Shown here: positions 37,840-49,400 of the stretch, piece by piece
Position numbering within the stretch: position 1 is the first letter of the stretch
Layout: each line of letters begins with the position of its first letter
DNA from: Laetiporus sulphureus 93-53
Taxonomy: Eukaryota > Basidiomycota > Agaricomycetes > Polyporales > Laetiporaceae
Reading direction: 5' to 3'
DNA: 64,000 bases
Assembly (NCBI RefSeq): GCF_001632365.1
Contig: NW_024468512.1
Span: 329,162-393,161 of the forward strand
Translations under genes and position numbers: made by a program
Notes under the pieces: generated by a model
The model's database searches: none
What the model saw: only the letters and a program-made list of their open reading frames with translations
What the model was told of the DNA's origin: nothing

Positions 37840-39607
37840 ATTGTGGCAATAAATCCTGGTTGAAGGTGTTCTCGCGAACTAGGGGCGGCCTGCACTACGG
37901 GGACGGCGGTGGAGGTTTTATGTGGATCAGAGGACCCACCCGTTGTTCCGAACACAATATTGAGACCAAGCCGGCCGTCAGCGTAATCACTTCCGCTTTT
38001 GTATGACGTTCAGGTCATGCTTGTAACACTTATTTAGTCAATGCGGAATGAGTCCGACAGGCTGCTTCGATGGGGACTCGATTGAGATGGTCGGCTGGTA
38101 GATGATGCATTGAGGACTATTGAGGAGTGCCGCCTAATTCCTCAGCATATGCATATTTAAACCTCGAAGTAGAAGTCGACCCGCAAAGTCAGTGATCTGA
38201 AGAAGTGATCAAAAACTGGTGGAAGTCGGTCAATCAGCCCAGATACTCAGCATAGCCACTTTCTATAGACCATATAGCATGAGCTCTCACTCGATACATG
38301 CATGACAAAGCGGGCCAAGATCCACTTACATGTGAGCTCGTTCAAATGGCCCGGATGAAGGCGTCACACGCCCTGTACTGCCAGCTTGCCGACTTCTACT
38401 GCTTTGCTCCTCGGTCGTTCAGCCTCAAGAAGGCTCCTTCTACTGTTTTGTTTCACCCAGCCTGCACAATTGAGCCTGATTCTTCTCTTTCTGTCACGTC
38501 CTGCTTGCAGTGTTGTGCTGCACATCATGAGTTTGATAGCCTGAAGGTCTGGGTTATTATGGAGAGTTTATGATGTCCGATAGCACCGCAGAAACAACAT
38601 CTCCGAGCGCCAAAAATTCAAGACGCCTTGAACCAATGTTCCGGGACCCCCCAACATGATAAGCTTTCGGTATGTCAATCATTATCCCGTCTCATGCCTA
38701 CAACGTGAAGCCTTGAAGGCTAAAGAACCTGACGTCTGGGCGCTCGTTGGTATATTGTAAGGTATTGGAACGATTGAGCGCGCCGAGCTTGAAGGGGCCA
38801 CACATCGCAGCGGCGGAGAACTTGTTCGAGCTGAGTCTCCAGTGTCTCGATCGGACAAGCGAGCAGTGACTCGAGGGTAATTAAACAATGTTCGGTAAAT
38901 GATCACTACTGCCAGTGAGCGTTTGAATGGAGAGGCTGAAACCACTGATACCCAGAGCGTTAAAAAACTGTGCTCTGTGCTAATACGTTCCCTCGAATGA
39001 ACTCCAGCGCTCACTCGCGCTTCTGATCGCATTTGATCATCGTGCATCTTGTTTGAATTCACTCGAACCTCATGACACGATGGTAATCTAAGAACAAGGA
39101 ACGCGAAGAATCCCACCACGCAGGCGTGATCTGATACGGTGGATTGGCCTCAAGCTTATTATCAGCAAGTCAGAACTGAACGTCTATCAGTTGGATATAG
39201 CGCTCCGAGCCTAATGGCTATGTACAGCTCGCCGTTTGAGCGAAGGTAAATAACAAAAGATCCGAGTATCGTACATTACTGGTAGTGCATATGGAGTACG
39301 TATTGATAGTACTGCTAGATGGCCCAGCTCCATTCCACAATCTAAAAGTACATATGGTGGCAACCTTCACGCGATATGTATCTGCTATCGTCATCAAGCG
39401 ACGCATGTGTTGTGTCTACGTATATCAGAACTGGTAGCGACGGATCGCGCAATGATCAACGAGGGACGTCACAAGAACCCCCGACAGCCTACTCACCAAG
39501 AATGCCCACACATGCTCGACCCAATTCCTGGGCGGCTCTTCGTCGTACCTATCAGTCAGTTAATCACATCAGCGATCGTGAATCGATATATCATGCGATG
39601 AAGATGC
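37840..39607. other. Intergenic region between reductase B and the permease
   Basis: About 1.77 kb. The first 200 bases are the reductase B promoter. The rest has short frames on both strands (for example 38298-38573 plus) without motifs or convincing introns. No gene called. Confidence 0.55.
37977..37999 (-). repeat. Upstream block shared by reductase copies A and B (copy B)
   Basis: This is the counterpart of 35802-35827 and differs from it by one missing G. Similarity fades a short way further upstream, which marks the approximate edge of the duplication. Confidence 0.8.
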
Positions 39608-41944
39608 TCACGACGCCTCGAGAACCTCTGCAAGGCCCGTCTTGAAGTCCATGTCCTCCGGCCGTACGAACCTAACGCCAGACCAGAGGCGCTTCCCGAG
39701 ATACATCACCGGGAACAGCATCATCGGCAGATAGTTCGTCACGAACGTCGCGGTATTCCACTCGCCCTTCAGGAACACTGACCATCCGCTGAACTGCACG
39801 CCCCGTAAACCGACCAAAGTCAGCCGCTGAGCAAAGGACACGAGAAAAGAGTAGCACGGCACGCACGAAGCAGACGGTGACGGAGAGGAAGATTGCCCAC
39901 CATGCCGCGTATGGCTGGAGTGCACTCGCGAAGGGGAGCGTCTTGCGGTCGATTCCTTGTGCTGCTAGGCCTTTCCGGAAGCGCACATAGGTAACCGAGA
40001 TCGCGAACCAGTTGCTCAGGCCTGCAATGGCCGTCCTATCCACCTTAGCCGTGAGCGCTGCGTGACCTCAGCCAGAAAGCAGCGAAAGAAGCATACATGT
40101 TCGAGAGCCTGTGCGCCATCGAGAATTATTGTTTGCAATCGTAGGTAAAGGAAACACTTGGTAGACGCACCAGCCAAAGACTTTTCCGCTCGTCGCGCCG
40201 ACGTCCATGTATGCGAGGCAGCCAAGGATGGAATTCACAATGAGCGCGACCCACGGAATGCCCCACCGATTCGTCTTGGCGAAGACCCGTGGCGCGTTTC
40301 CATTGATTGCCAAGCTGTCTATATAGCCTCGCCCGCGTCAGCAGCCGTGTACGAGAGACACGCGTTACTCTCCACTTACAAAGCGCACGCGAGCTCGAGT
40401 AAAGATCGCTATTCCCCGCGGACCATGCTGAAGTCAGCAAGCATGCATTGATGACCTATACCGCGTGCCAATCAGTCCTCCGTCAGCAAAGAATCCGACG
40501 GCTTCGGGTGCGCACCGAAGGCAGGCCCTTGATCCCAGCCGTTCTGATCGCAATCACGAACGGCGACGCCGCGGCGGTGCCATTCGCGAGGTTCAGGTCG
40601 GGATTCGTGTACGGCACGAGCAGGCCGATGATCGTCACGCCGCCAATGTAGAAGAGCAGGATGCGAATGTAGACGTTGCGGATCGCCATGGGAATATTGC
40701 GCCGCGGGTTCTTCGCCTCTGCACCTGCAATCTAGCCCCCACCCATCAGCATGCGCCCTTCCAGGAATCTCGGTTACGATGTGAAGGGAGAAAGCACACT
40801 CACCGCGACAACCTCCGTGCCGATGAAGGAGAACGCGGCCTGCGTCATAACCGCCCACCATGCCAGGAAGCGGCCTTTGGAGCCGGGAATGTCATCGTAC
40901 TGCGCGAATGGACCGGGGTGCTTCCAGTAGCGGAAGCCGATGCGGTCGTGGTTCGGGCCGCCGCCGAGGTCGAGCACTATCCCGAGTATGATAAGGCCCG
41001 TGATGGTGATGACTTTGATGGAGGCAAAGACGAACTCGGCTTCGCCGTAGACGCCTGGGCGGGGGCAGTGAGCCGCTGTTACAAGTGGAAAAAAGCGATC
41101 TGAAACGCACCGGCGCCGAACATGTTGATAAGGATGACGACGATGAGGCACATCGTAATCCATACCGCGTTATTAACGCTCTGATTCCTAACCCAAGGAC
41201 GTCGTATGACAGTTCGCAATCAGACGTGGTAGTTCTTGTGATGCACTGTGGGAGAAATAATGCGTACCAGTAATTGATAAGCACCGCCGCGGCGCTCAGT
41301 TCAGCAGGAAGAACGATGGTCCAATTGTACCCTGGTGAAGTGGTAGCGTGTCACCACTGAAAAGAGATCATTCCTGTGCTCAGAAAGCCGATGACGTACA
41401 ATATTGCCATCCGAGCGCGAACGACCACGCCGGGTCGACGAAACGTTCGGCAAAGGTGATGTGGCCGCCGGGAACGGGTAAAAAAGCAGCCATCTCACCG
41501 AGGGAGAGCTAGTCGTGTGAGGTAAGATTGAGCACGGGAGCACAAATGGGAAACGCGGACGGACCATAGTGCAGAAGCAGAGAGAGCCGATGGTGAGGTA
41601 GCCCAAGAGCAGACCCACTGGTCCACCATTCTTGAGGGAAGTGGCCGTGCCAAGGAAGAGGCCAGTACCGATAACACCTGTGACGCGAGTTTGTCAAGGA
41701 AAAGGTCCTCTGTACATGAGCATTAATAAACATACCGCCGATGCTACACGACTGATAAGTGACAGGGATTTTGAAACAGACATGGTAGAACGTACCTGAT
41801 CATGGCAATATGCCTATTCTTCATCTGTCGTTGGAGGCCATGATGCCGAATCCGAGGACTCGGGTGGTTGGCCTCTGAGTCAGAATAGTCGGTGGCCTTA
41901 ACATCTGTCTCTGCGAACGTCTCTTTCGTGTAGTGCTCCGACAT
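39608..41944 (-). CDS. Amino-acid permease of the fungal YAT/APC family
   Basis: Twelve exons (41944-41796, 41743-41736, 41677-41565, 41508-41400, 41331-41268, 41187-41111, 41054-40804, 40731-40516, 40455-40380, 40318-40171, 40035-39867, 39793-39608) encode 521 residues. The expected hydrophobic segments of a 12-helix proton-coupled transporter are visible. Motifs include the TM1 signature SIGGVIGTGLFLGTATSLKN, then GGPVGLLLGYLTIGS, LSLGEMAAFLPVPGGH, FSFIGTEVVAV, ETAKNPRRNIP-like AEAKNPRRNIP, SAWSAGNSDLYSSSRAL and PWVALIVNS. It should import amino acids across the plasma membrane; the substrate cannot be told from sequence. Exon 2 is only 8 bases. It completes SIGG between two good introns. 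Confidence 0.94.
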
Positions 41945-42770
41945 GTCGCAGAGAAGTCGGCTGAAGTAGAGAAAAACAACTCGGCGGAAAAGGCTCGGAG
42001 CATCGTGGAGGGGAGTTTATATAGCTCGTCTGCGGGAAACGATAAGGAAGGACCCCTTTGGCGGTGTGCAATCAATATGGATCGAAGAGATCTCGCATGA
42101 TATGATTTGACGGAAGAACAGCACATTGGGCCAACCTTGCGTGCCTGAAACGCGGGCGTCAGAGGACGCACGACGACAAATCGCGGAAGCGAATGACATT
42201 TGGTATGTTTCTGTGCATTCGAAACCAGCACGAAACGGTGCTAGCGTTGCGATGCAGCCAGACGGATCACATTTCGCTTGCGCGTGTGCGGGTTGATACT
42301 GAAGTACTGAAGGACGACCGCGGAAATTGGCACATGAGAGCTGGCGGGGCAATATCTGCACATGAAAGTTGGAGGAGAGCGCGTTACAGCGCTAGCGCAT
42401 GTCCGCCGTCGACAACCGCGATCTCAGCGATCTTCGTGATCGCGTATCAATGTTCTACCAGGAGTACCGTCGATCTCGGTACTCCAGGCTGTATGGGTTC
42501 CCTCATTATCTTCCCTATCTCTTTCCCAGCATGTGCGTTTCCGAATCTGTTGCGGCCACACTATTCGCAGATGCCACACGGGAATCAGGCATTCCGAGGA
42601 AGGCTCTTGACTGGCGCCGTCTGCTGGTAGCTCAGCAGACGCGCCTACCCCGGTAGCTGCCTGGCAAGGTACTTACTTTTCAAGTCGTCGATACGTTCGA
42701 CGTCAACCTAAAGCGCATATCTACGTGCCAAGAGAGTGCTTCTTGCCACCAATCCCTGGCCCTCCACCTC
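41945..42770. other. Intergenic region upstream of the permease
   Basis: About 830 bases holding the permease promoter. Overlapping short frames at 42193-42656 have no recognisable domain. It ends at the target duplication of the TIR element. Confidence 0.5.
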
Positions 42771-42776
42771 CGCGTA

Positions 42777-42795
42777 GTAGGGCGCGGGGAAATAG
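42777..42795 (+). repeat. Left terminal inverted repeat
   Basis: 19 bases, matching the complement of 43219-43237 at 18 of 19 positions. Confidence 0.85.
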
Positions 42796-43218
42796 AGAAT
42801 GCTAATTAGGGCTATTTTACCTATGTAAATTACAGGTAATTTACGGTTAATTTCAAAAGGGCCAAAAATCGAAGGTAATTTACGGTTAGATAGGAAGCGC
42901 CCGAGGGAGGGAGAGGGGATGTTCAGGATGTCCGTCAGCTCAAGAAAATTCTCTCAGGAGATCTAACTGAATTGTATTCAACCAGTGCAGAAAAGCTCAT
43001 CGAGATTCTTGAGGACGAGCAGTCTGGCTGGGTAGTGGCGTAGCGTGAGGAAGTTGTAATTTACCGTCATTTTAGGTAAATTTACCGGCTAATTAGCGTT
43101 AATTAGCCCAGAGTTTTGGGGGCGGACCCCCCTTTGTTAATTAACCGTAAATTACATAGGTAAAATAGGCCCTTGCAGGGATGCATTGCTAAATAGCCGG
43201 TTAAGCAGGTCACAATTC

Positions 43219-43237
43219 CTATTTCCCCGTGCCCTAC
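43219..43237 (-). repeat. Right terminal inverted repeat
   Basis: Complement of the left repeat with one mismatch. Followed immediately by CGCGTA, which is also found just before the left repeat. Confidence 0.85.
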
Positions 43238-43472
43238 CGCGTAGCCACCGCCCCGCTTTCCCTATCGAGCCTGCTTGTTGTCCACACACCATCCAGTGAC
43301 TGTGGTTATTCAGCTAGCACTTTTTCACCCCTCTGAAATTGGAGAAGCAAATGCATTCTGAGAGCCGACCGCTCAAGGCCGCCTGAAATTCCACCTTTGA
43401 GAATTCTTTGCGGTATGCTCGCTGATGTGACGGACTTGACACATACATGCTCAAATCGATTCTAGTCTCCTC

Positions 43473-43979
43473 CTAAACCGCCGCGCGTGCTTGAGCTTTC
43501 TTGAGCTTTTGACTCCACGTCCCTGCAAACTTCCGCATGTCTTTTGTCCAACCACGCCTCCTCCAGGCTTCTGTGGTATCTTCTCCTATCTTCTCATTCA
43601 CTATCTCACATGCTCTATTGAAGGTTCGACCGGACATGTCCGCGAGCGCTGCTTTTTGACGTCGTGTCTCTTGGCTACATATCATATCCATGGTCGACGC
43701 CACTGATAACAGAGATTGCAAACCTCGGGCATGAGTCTCGCCGGCCGTCCTTCTCGCACGATACGCACTCGGGACAGCGCGCTGCGATATTTCCGCGTCT
43801 ATCGTCACCACTTCAGAACGTCTGGTAAAGTTACTGGACACTCCGACAAGAATTGTCTTGACTGGTGACACGCTGCCGAGGTGCCATCCCCTAGTCGTCC
43901 GTATCGTACCTCCAATCATTCCTGCGACACCGTTGCCGAAGTGCCATACCCTAGTCGCCAGTACTGTACCTCTAATCAT
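43473..43979 (-). CDS. Unrecognised 168-residue ORF containing a tandem duplication
   Basis: A single uninterrupted frame. The first 40 residues are two copies of a 20-residue unit (MIRGTVLATRVWHFGNG... and MIGGTIRTTRGWHLGS...), coded by the 60-base tandem repeat at 43867-43986. The C-terminal half is Arg/Lys-rich and could be helical. There are no introns, which is unusual for this locus, and there is no family I recognise. It lies beside the TIR element. It may be a relic or a chance frame. The repeat itself is certain. Confidence 0.25.
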   Translation of the reverse strand: MIRGTVLATRVWHFGNGVAGMIGGTIRTTRGWHLGSVSPVKTILVGVSSNFTRRSEVVTIDAEISQRAVPSAYRARRTAGETHARGLQSLLSVASTMDMICSQETRRQKAALADMSGRTFNRACEIVNEKIGEDTTEAWRRRGWTKDMRKFAGTWSQKLKKAQARAAV

Positions 43980-43986
43980 TCTTACG
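43867..43986 (+). repeat. 60-base tandem repeat, two copies
   Basis: Consecutive 60-base blocks align with roughly 80% identity; both contain GTGCCAT, CCCTAGTCG and AATCATTC at the same offsets. The differences are scattered point changes and no length changes, so the repeat stays in the frame of the minus-strand ORF. Confidence 0.85.
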
Positions 43987-44833
43987 CCAGCTGCCTTACT
44001 ATCGCATTTGCTAAGATAGAGGTCCCGACCTGATTTCCATGTGTTTCTTCAAGGTTTGCACCTCAGGCCTCAATGATCGTACGCCAGGTTTCAAATCATG
44101 ACGCAGAACCCGCCACATGAAGCGAATTTGGATACCGCGCTACTGGCCACGGATGTCGACCATCATACTCGTCGTGCTCCCCACTGACAACGCGTTAACC
44201 GTACTCCTGTGGTCACCCTGCACACTGCATTGTCACGCGACTATGCATATGAGTGTGCTGTAGTCGGCATGGCGATCTCTTCCTAGGGGGCCTCGAGGTG
44301 TCAGGTCTCACTGAAGCTCGAGGAGCCTTCTCGCTAAATCCGCGCTCTCATAAAACTATTAGACAATCTACGGAATGGTCGGACCCTCTGGACGGGCAGA
44401 AATCATTGATGCACTGTTCGAGGCTGGCTTGACTGCCAAATGAAAGAACTGGCTAAAAGGAAAATCGAGATCAGAGCGGAGAGGCTGGGGGGATCAGATG
44501 GCAGCAGCGGTCGAATTCCTTCCTGTGCTTGAATGGATTATGAAGATTTGGCAATATCTTGGGTGATGACCGATTGACTGTTCATTTATTCATCAAGACA
44601 GCTTTTTCGTGGCACTGGGTTTGAATCTGGGTGCTTCTGTCGTCCTGCAGAGCCTGCGACATTTTCTGTCTATGACTGCTCTCATTCTTGTAAGCCGGTG
44701 AGATGTACATATCATTTTATCCAGAAGACGACTCTTATACAAGTTCTGAACGTCCCTCTTTTTTTAGTGACGCATAATCATGACCAGCGAGAATGAACGT
44801 AACAAAAGATCGCTCAGGGTCCATCTATCCCCT
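43987..44833. other. Intergenic region downstream of reductase C
   Basis: About 850 bases with no gene I can support. Confidence 0.5.
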
Positions 44834-46493
44834 TCAACCCCAAAGCATCGCAGCAGCATCATTACCGAAGTAACGGTCGCCTTTGACGTGATGCTCGGCC
44901 ATGACCTTGGCAATCTCAACCTTGTCAGCCTCCGTGAGGACAATATCCGCTGCGGCGAGGTTCTCGAGAGTGCGCTTCTTGATACTATCCCGATTCGTGG
45001 TCAGTTAGGTTGATAGGCATCAATGGTGGAAGTACGCACGACGAGCCGGGAAGAGGGATCACATGCTCTCCGAGAGATGCAACCCAAGCGATCGCGAGCT
45101 GGGCTGGTGTAATGTTCTTCTTTGCTGCGATGGCCTTTAGAGCTTCCACGAACGCCAGGTTCTGTTCGATGTACTGCACCACGTAGAACATTCTGATCAG
45201 CCCGCGTGTCGAAAAGAGACCGTAAGATGGTCACCTCTTCGCGAAAACGGGTCATCTGTCTGCGAAAATCGCCGTCTTCAATTGCAAACGCATTCGTCAA
45301 TGGCATGGCTTGTTTGTATACATATACGAGGCAAACTCACCAGTCAGATCGTCAACTTTCTTGATAGAACCAGTCAAGAAGCCTCTTCCCAACGGGCTGC
45401 ATAGGATTCGTCAGCAATGATTCAATCTCAAGGGATACAGGAAAGACTTACGAGTATGCAGCGACCGCGATGCCCAGCTCCTTGGCTGCAGCAATGACTA
45501 GACATCTACCATTAGCTACGTCTTCCACAACGACTGGACTACCCACCCTTTACAGTCTCTTCCTCGTAAGACCAAAGGCTGACTTCAATCTCGACGATCG
45601 AGATAGGATGAACCTAGCAGGGCTCCTTTCAACCTTTGTCAGTCAACCGATGGTGGTGAGACTCACGGCGTGCGCGCGCCTCAGAGTCTCCGCTTTGCAT
45701 TCAGACAAGCCAACGTGGTTGAATTTGCCCTCCTTAATGAGTTCCGCCAGCGTCTTGATGGTCTCCTCGATGGGAATCTTCGGGTCGACACGAGCAGACT
45801 CGAACAAATCTAACTTCTTCGTGCCACGAAGGACAGAATTGACCTTCTCAACGCTGCGTCTGAGGTTCTCTGGCCTATACGAACGTCTCAGGTCGTACAG
45901 AGCATAGAGGAATCTTGAGGAGTACACACGATGAATCGACCTTCAGCCCGCCGACTATTAAACCGCCCTGGATACCAGATGCGGTCCAATCAGCTCTGAA
46001 GATGCCCACATGAACACTCGAGGTGTACCTTCACCGACAGGAAGGTCTTGTCGGCATATTCAGGATACTTCTCGAAGAACCGGGCGAGAAGCTCCAAGTT
46101 GGCCGTCGAGAAATTCGGCCCGTAGAATTCACCTGTCAGCAACAACAATGATGATTCGGCACTGCGTATGTAGTTAGCAGCGGAAGCATACCGCTATTGA
46201 TTAGCATCTTGGAACCGGGAGGTAGGGCATTGACGCCGGCTTTGATAGCTTCGAAGGCTTCTTCATCTGGGAGAGGATATTTCGGATCTCTCGCGCTGTG
46301 AAATACAGTATGAGTAGCCGCAAGCTGTACAGAGGAAACACTGCCGACGTCATCATCATCAAGCCATGCTACAACGGTGGGCGTATGATAAGCGACCCTG
46401 AAGCAAGTCATTCCCGGCTATGAGACATACCGCTACCTTGCCGACGACAATGTCGCTGGCAGTCCCTCCGAGATGAGCGGTATTGTGGATCAT
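44834..46493 (-). CDS. Aldo/keto reductase paralogue C (pyridoxal-reductase-like), intact
   Basis: Twelve exons (46493-46431, 46368-46349, 46295-46192, 46132-46029, 45967-45930, 45874-45667, 45613-45547, 45497-45452, 45396-45341, 45275-45235, 45173-45040, 44984-44834) encode 343 residues. This is the likely functional member of the three reductases here: [15 protein letters not shown] carries the probable catalytic Tyr and LSVKGG the Lys. Other family blocks are [56 protein letters not shown] and [20 protein letters not shown]. Exon lengths equal those of copy B except that exon 3 is 104 rather than 101. The 175-base exon of B is split here into 41 + 134 by an extra intron at 45234-45174. Pyridoxal reductases make pyridoxine with NADPH; the true substrate is not provable from sequence. 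Confidence 0.92.
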
Positions 46494-49400
46494 GTTGGTA
46501 TCTTGTTATTGCTGTTTCTCCCTAGAATCGTGCACTTCCGAATGGCATTAATGTTATCTGTTCCACAGTCCGAGCCTTATATAAACACCGTCGTCGTCCA
46601 TTACCTAGCCTAATTAGAATCAGATGCCGTTCGACGCGTCATGTCGGCGGGTCTGACACTGGTACGTTGACGGCCCGAGAACGTAATGCTAAACAACAGC
46701 CTCGCGTCAAACTCTGAGCGGCAAGATACGAGCCCTCTGGCCAGTCGGCAGCCACTATTCGGCGACGGGCGGCCGCCAATCCTGCGACTGTGTACATCAA
46801 CATCTACGGAGGTCCCACAACTGCACCTGGAAACAAAAGAGATGAAGGTCCGCTCGCGATGAATATCATGCCCAGACAAGAGTTGACACTAACACTCTCA
46901 GCCTGAAAGGCTGAGCGGGCCATTGAGGAAAGGACCACATGTTGATGCGCCACCAACAATGTCACTCATGCAGTCAACCTCGTGAGAGTCGACTATGCCG
47001 CGTATGAGCCGCACCGCGCAGAGTTGGTGACATGCGGCCTACGCTTTCTCAAGATGCTGAGGCTGATATCGTCGCTTGCAACGTGACTTATCCCTTTCAT
47101 GTCTGTTTTCATTCCACCTGCTATCCAATACATTCTCGCCCCCCCAAGTCCAATCCTACGCCGTCGTCCTACAATGGTGCGTGAGCATGTCGTCAGAATC
47201 CTTACGTGATCATTCATAAACGTACGGTCCATTCATCTAGCCTGCTGATCTTGCTCCGGTATGATATTGAGTACGTCTTCAGGTCGTGAGGCCGAATTTT
47301 CTGTATAGGCCTCAGTATCGAGCAGGAAGATGCGCTCTTCCAGATCAGTCGTTCTCCAGCATTCAACCGGAAGCAGACTAACCGTGATCCATTTATCCAT
47401 CTTGAATACACTTGCCTGGTAACGATCTTGAGTCTTTGAGGTCGTGTGGCCGAGTCTTTTCCGTCGACATGTATGTGAGGCAGAGGATAGTGGCATTCGA
47501 GGTAAAACAATTAAACTAGCATCAAAGAGTTATACAACGAACCTTGAAGTAGAAACAGAACTGTGGCGCGACACCCAAGCTGATCTTGGCCAGTATAACA
47601 GACGGGCCTAAAGCATGAAGCGCGGCGACAAACGTAAAAATGCAGTTGCTTGAATATCGCGCTGTCGTCAGGAGTGGCGGGCCATCGAGTGATGCGATGA
47701 TGGACGATCTTCGTTCAATGGGGTAGACTGGCATTGTTAGACAGATTGAGATACGTCCGAGATCGTAATGCTACCCAGCATATAGTCTAATTTCTCGACG
47801 TTACAACGAAATCCTTGCAGCGGAATATAGGCTTACCGTGGCTCGGCCTCGCTTCCTCACTGAAGCTGATCGTCCTCGCGTCGCTCGCAGCGATGAGGAG
47901 CTGATCGTCCGACACAATCAACGATAGATGGTCACAGCTGTTGACATTACGGCTCGGTGAGCATATTCAGTCGCTGGACAACGAGCGAGACGAGTGTCGG
48001 GAAACGTGATGAAGGATTAATGAAGGATGACGAGGGGGAGGAGGAGGATGTCACTGCATGTTGGCTTGTTCCCAATTCAACGCGCGATGACGGGACGAGA
48101 CCAGTCGATAATGAAACGTAGCGCTCCGCTCACACTGAATTGAAGATAGTTAAGGCTGCGATGGCCGATAACTTTTCTGACATCAACCACTGGCTAGAAT
48201 TTAGGCATTGGAGGCGCGTCCGATCGGGAAAGGAGCGCCGAGGGCGTTGAGAAGACTTCTCCAGTGGGTGCGAAGAGTTCAAGATGGTGGAAAGCGCCAG
48301 TCGGGCCTTATGTTCGAGACGCTTCACCGATAGATTCGTCGAAGGAATGGTGGGCAGTGGACAGAGCGCACATCGCAAGGCGCCTTGCAACGTGATCGGG
48401 ATTGTACCAGCCATTGGTGCCGGATAGGATTCGGGCAGCGGGGACTCGAATTTTTACTCTTGTAAAATGTTGTTATGAAGAGGGATGATGAGGGCGTTCG
48501 TAATAATGTCAATGGCATAGAGGTTGAGTGCATGTAGACCTCCGCGGTGTATCAACTCTGCGGCGCGATGCCTGCATTGGACCCGTGCGACCTCGAGCTC
48601 GCTTGCCACGGCAGCCACGCGGCGGCTACTTCCGCGACGACTAGGCCACCGAATGCTTGGCTGTCCACCTCTCCCTCAAAGTCCTCTAGAGATCTTCAGA
48701 GCTGCGCAGTACGCATGTGGCTGGCTGGGCATCGTCTACGTCTTGACATTATTTTCTTCGTCGCAAACGCCAGCGTCAATCTCGTATTTTTCTGCCGCCA
48801 CATTTAGCGGTTCGAAATCGTTCGAAACCTATGAAAGAGCTCGAAGACTCTGGTTTGGGCGTTTCGAGCGTGATGATACACAAACACATGGTGGAGGGCT
48901 GCATTGTAGACTGTTGTCTTGCTCGAACGGAGGCAGTGATTTGAACGATAAGAAGCTACGGCTGCAGTCGTGAAGACCATGTACGCTCGCCGCCTAGTAT
49001 CGCTGCTGTCCACCGCTATATCCTCCCGTCCTCCTCTGCAATCGGGCATTCGCTCTAGCTCTGTGGGGGCTGGCACCGCTGGCGAGAGCGACATTCATGA
49101 CGTGACGGAGGTACGTTCTCCCCGTCGTGCAGCGTCCGTTTGCTATCGAAGAATGATCCAGACGACCTCCCCCTCACCGTTGGGGCGGATCAACTTGATG
49201 CCGTATGTTGTGACCAACGCGAAGGCGCGTAGCTCCGGTGCGCCTTTGCTTTCATGGCTCTCACGCGGGCGTGAAGCAGGTCTCGTGCTATTCCGCATAC
49301 TATAGCCCATATGGTATGTTCGTCGGTCGTGCTTGCCTATGGTCTTGCAAAAAGGCGCTTTGAAGTCGCTGGCCCTATGTCATCAGGGCTTTCCTGTTGA

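Larger units (their letters stand above)
42777..43237. mobile_element. 461-bp non-autonomous TIR element (MITE-like)
   Basis: The ends are 19-bp inverted repeats: GTAGGGCGCGGGGAAATAG at 42777-42795 and its complement at 43219-43237, with one mismatch. The hexamer CGCGTA flanks both sides (42771-42776 and 43238-43243) and looks like a target-site duplication. A second inverted pair lies inside: 42812-42833 against 43147-43168, 21 of 22 bases matching. Several AT-rich subterminal motifs of the form GTAATTTACGGTTAAT also occur. There is no transposase frame, so it would need enzymes from elsewhere. This structure is typical of miniature inverted-repeat transposable elements. A 6-bp duplication does not fit the TA or 8-bp classes well, so the superfamily is left open. 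Confidence 0.8.

Noticed and set aside
40465..41103. 212-residue plus-strand ORF rich in Arg and His
   Set aside because: Antisense shadow of the permease exons; no domain and no introns.
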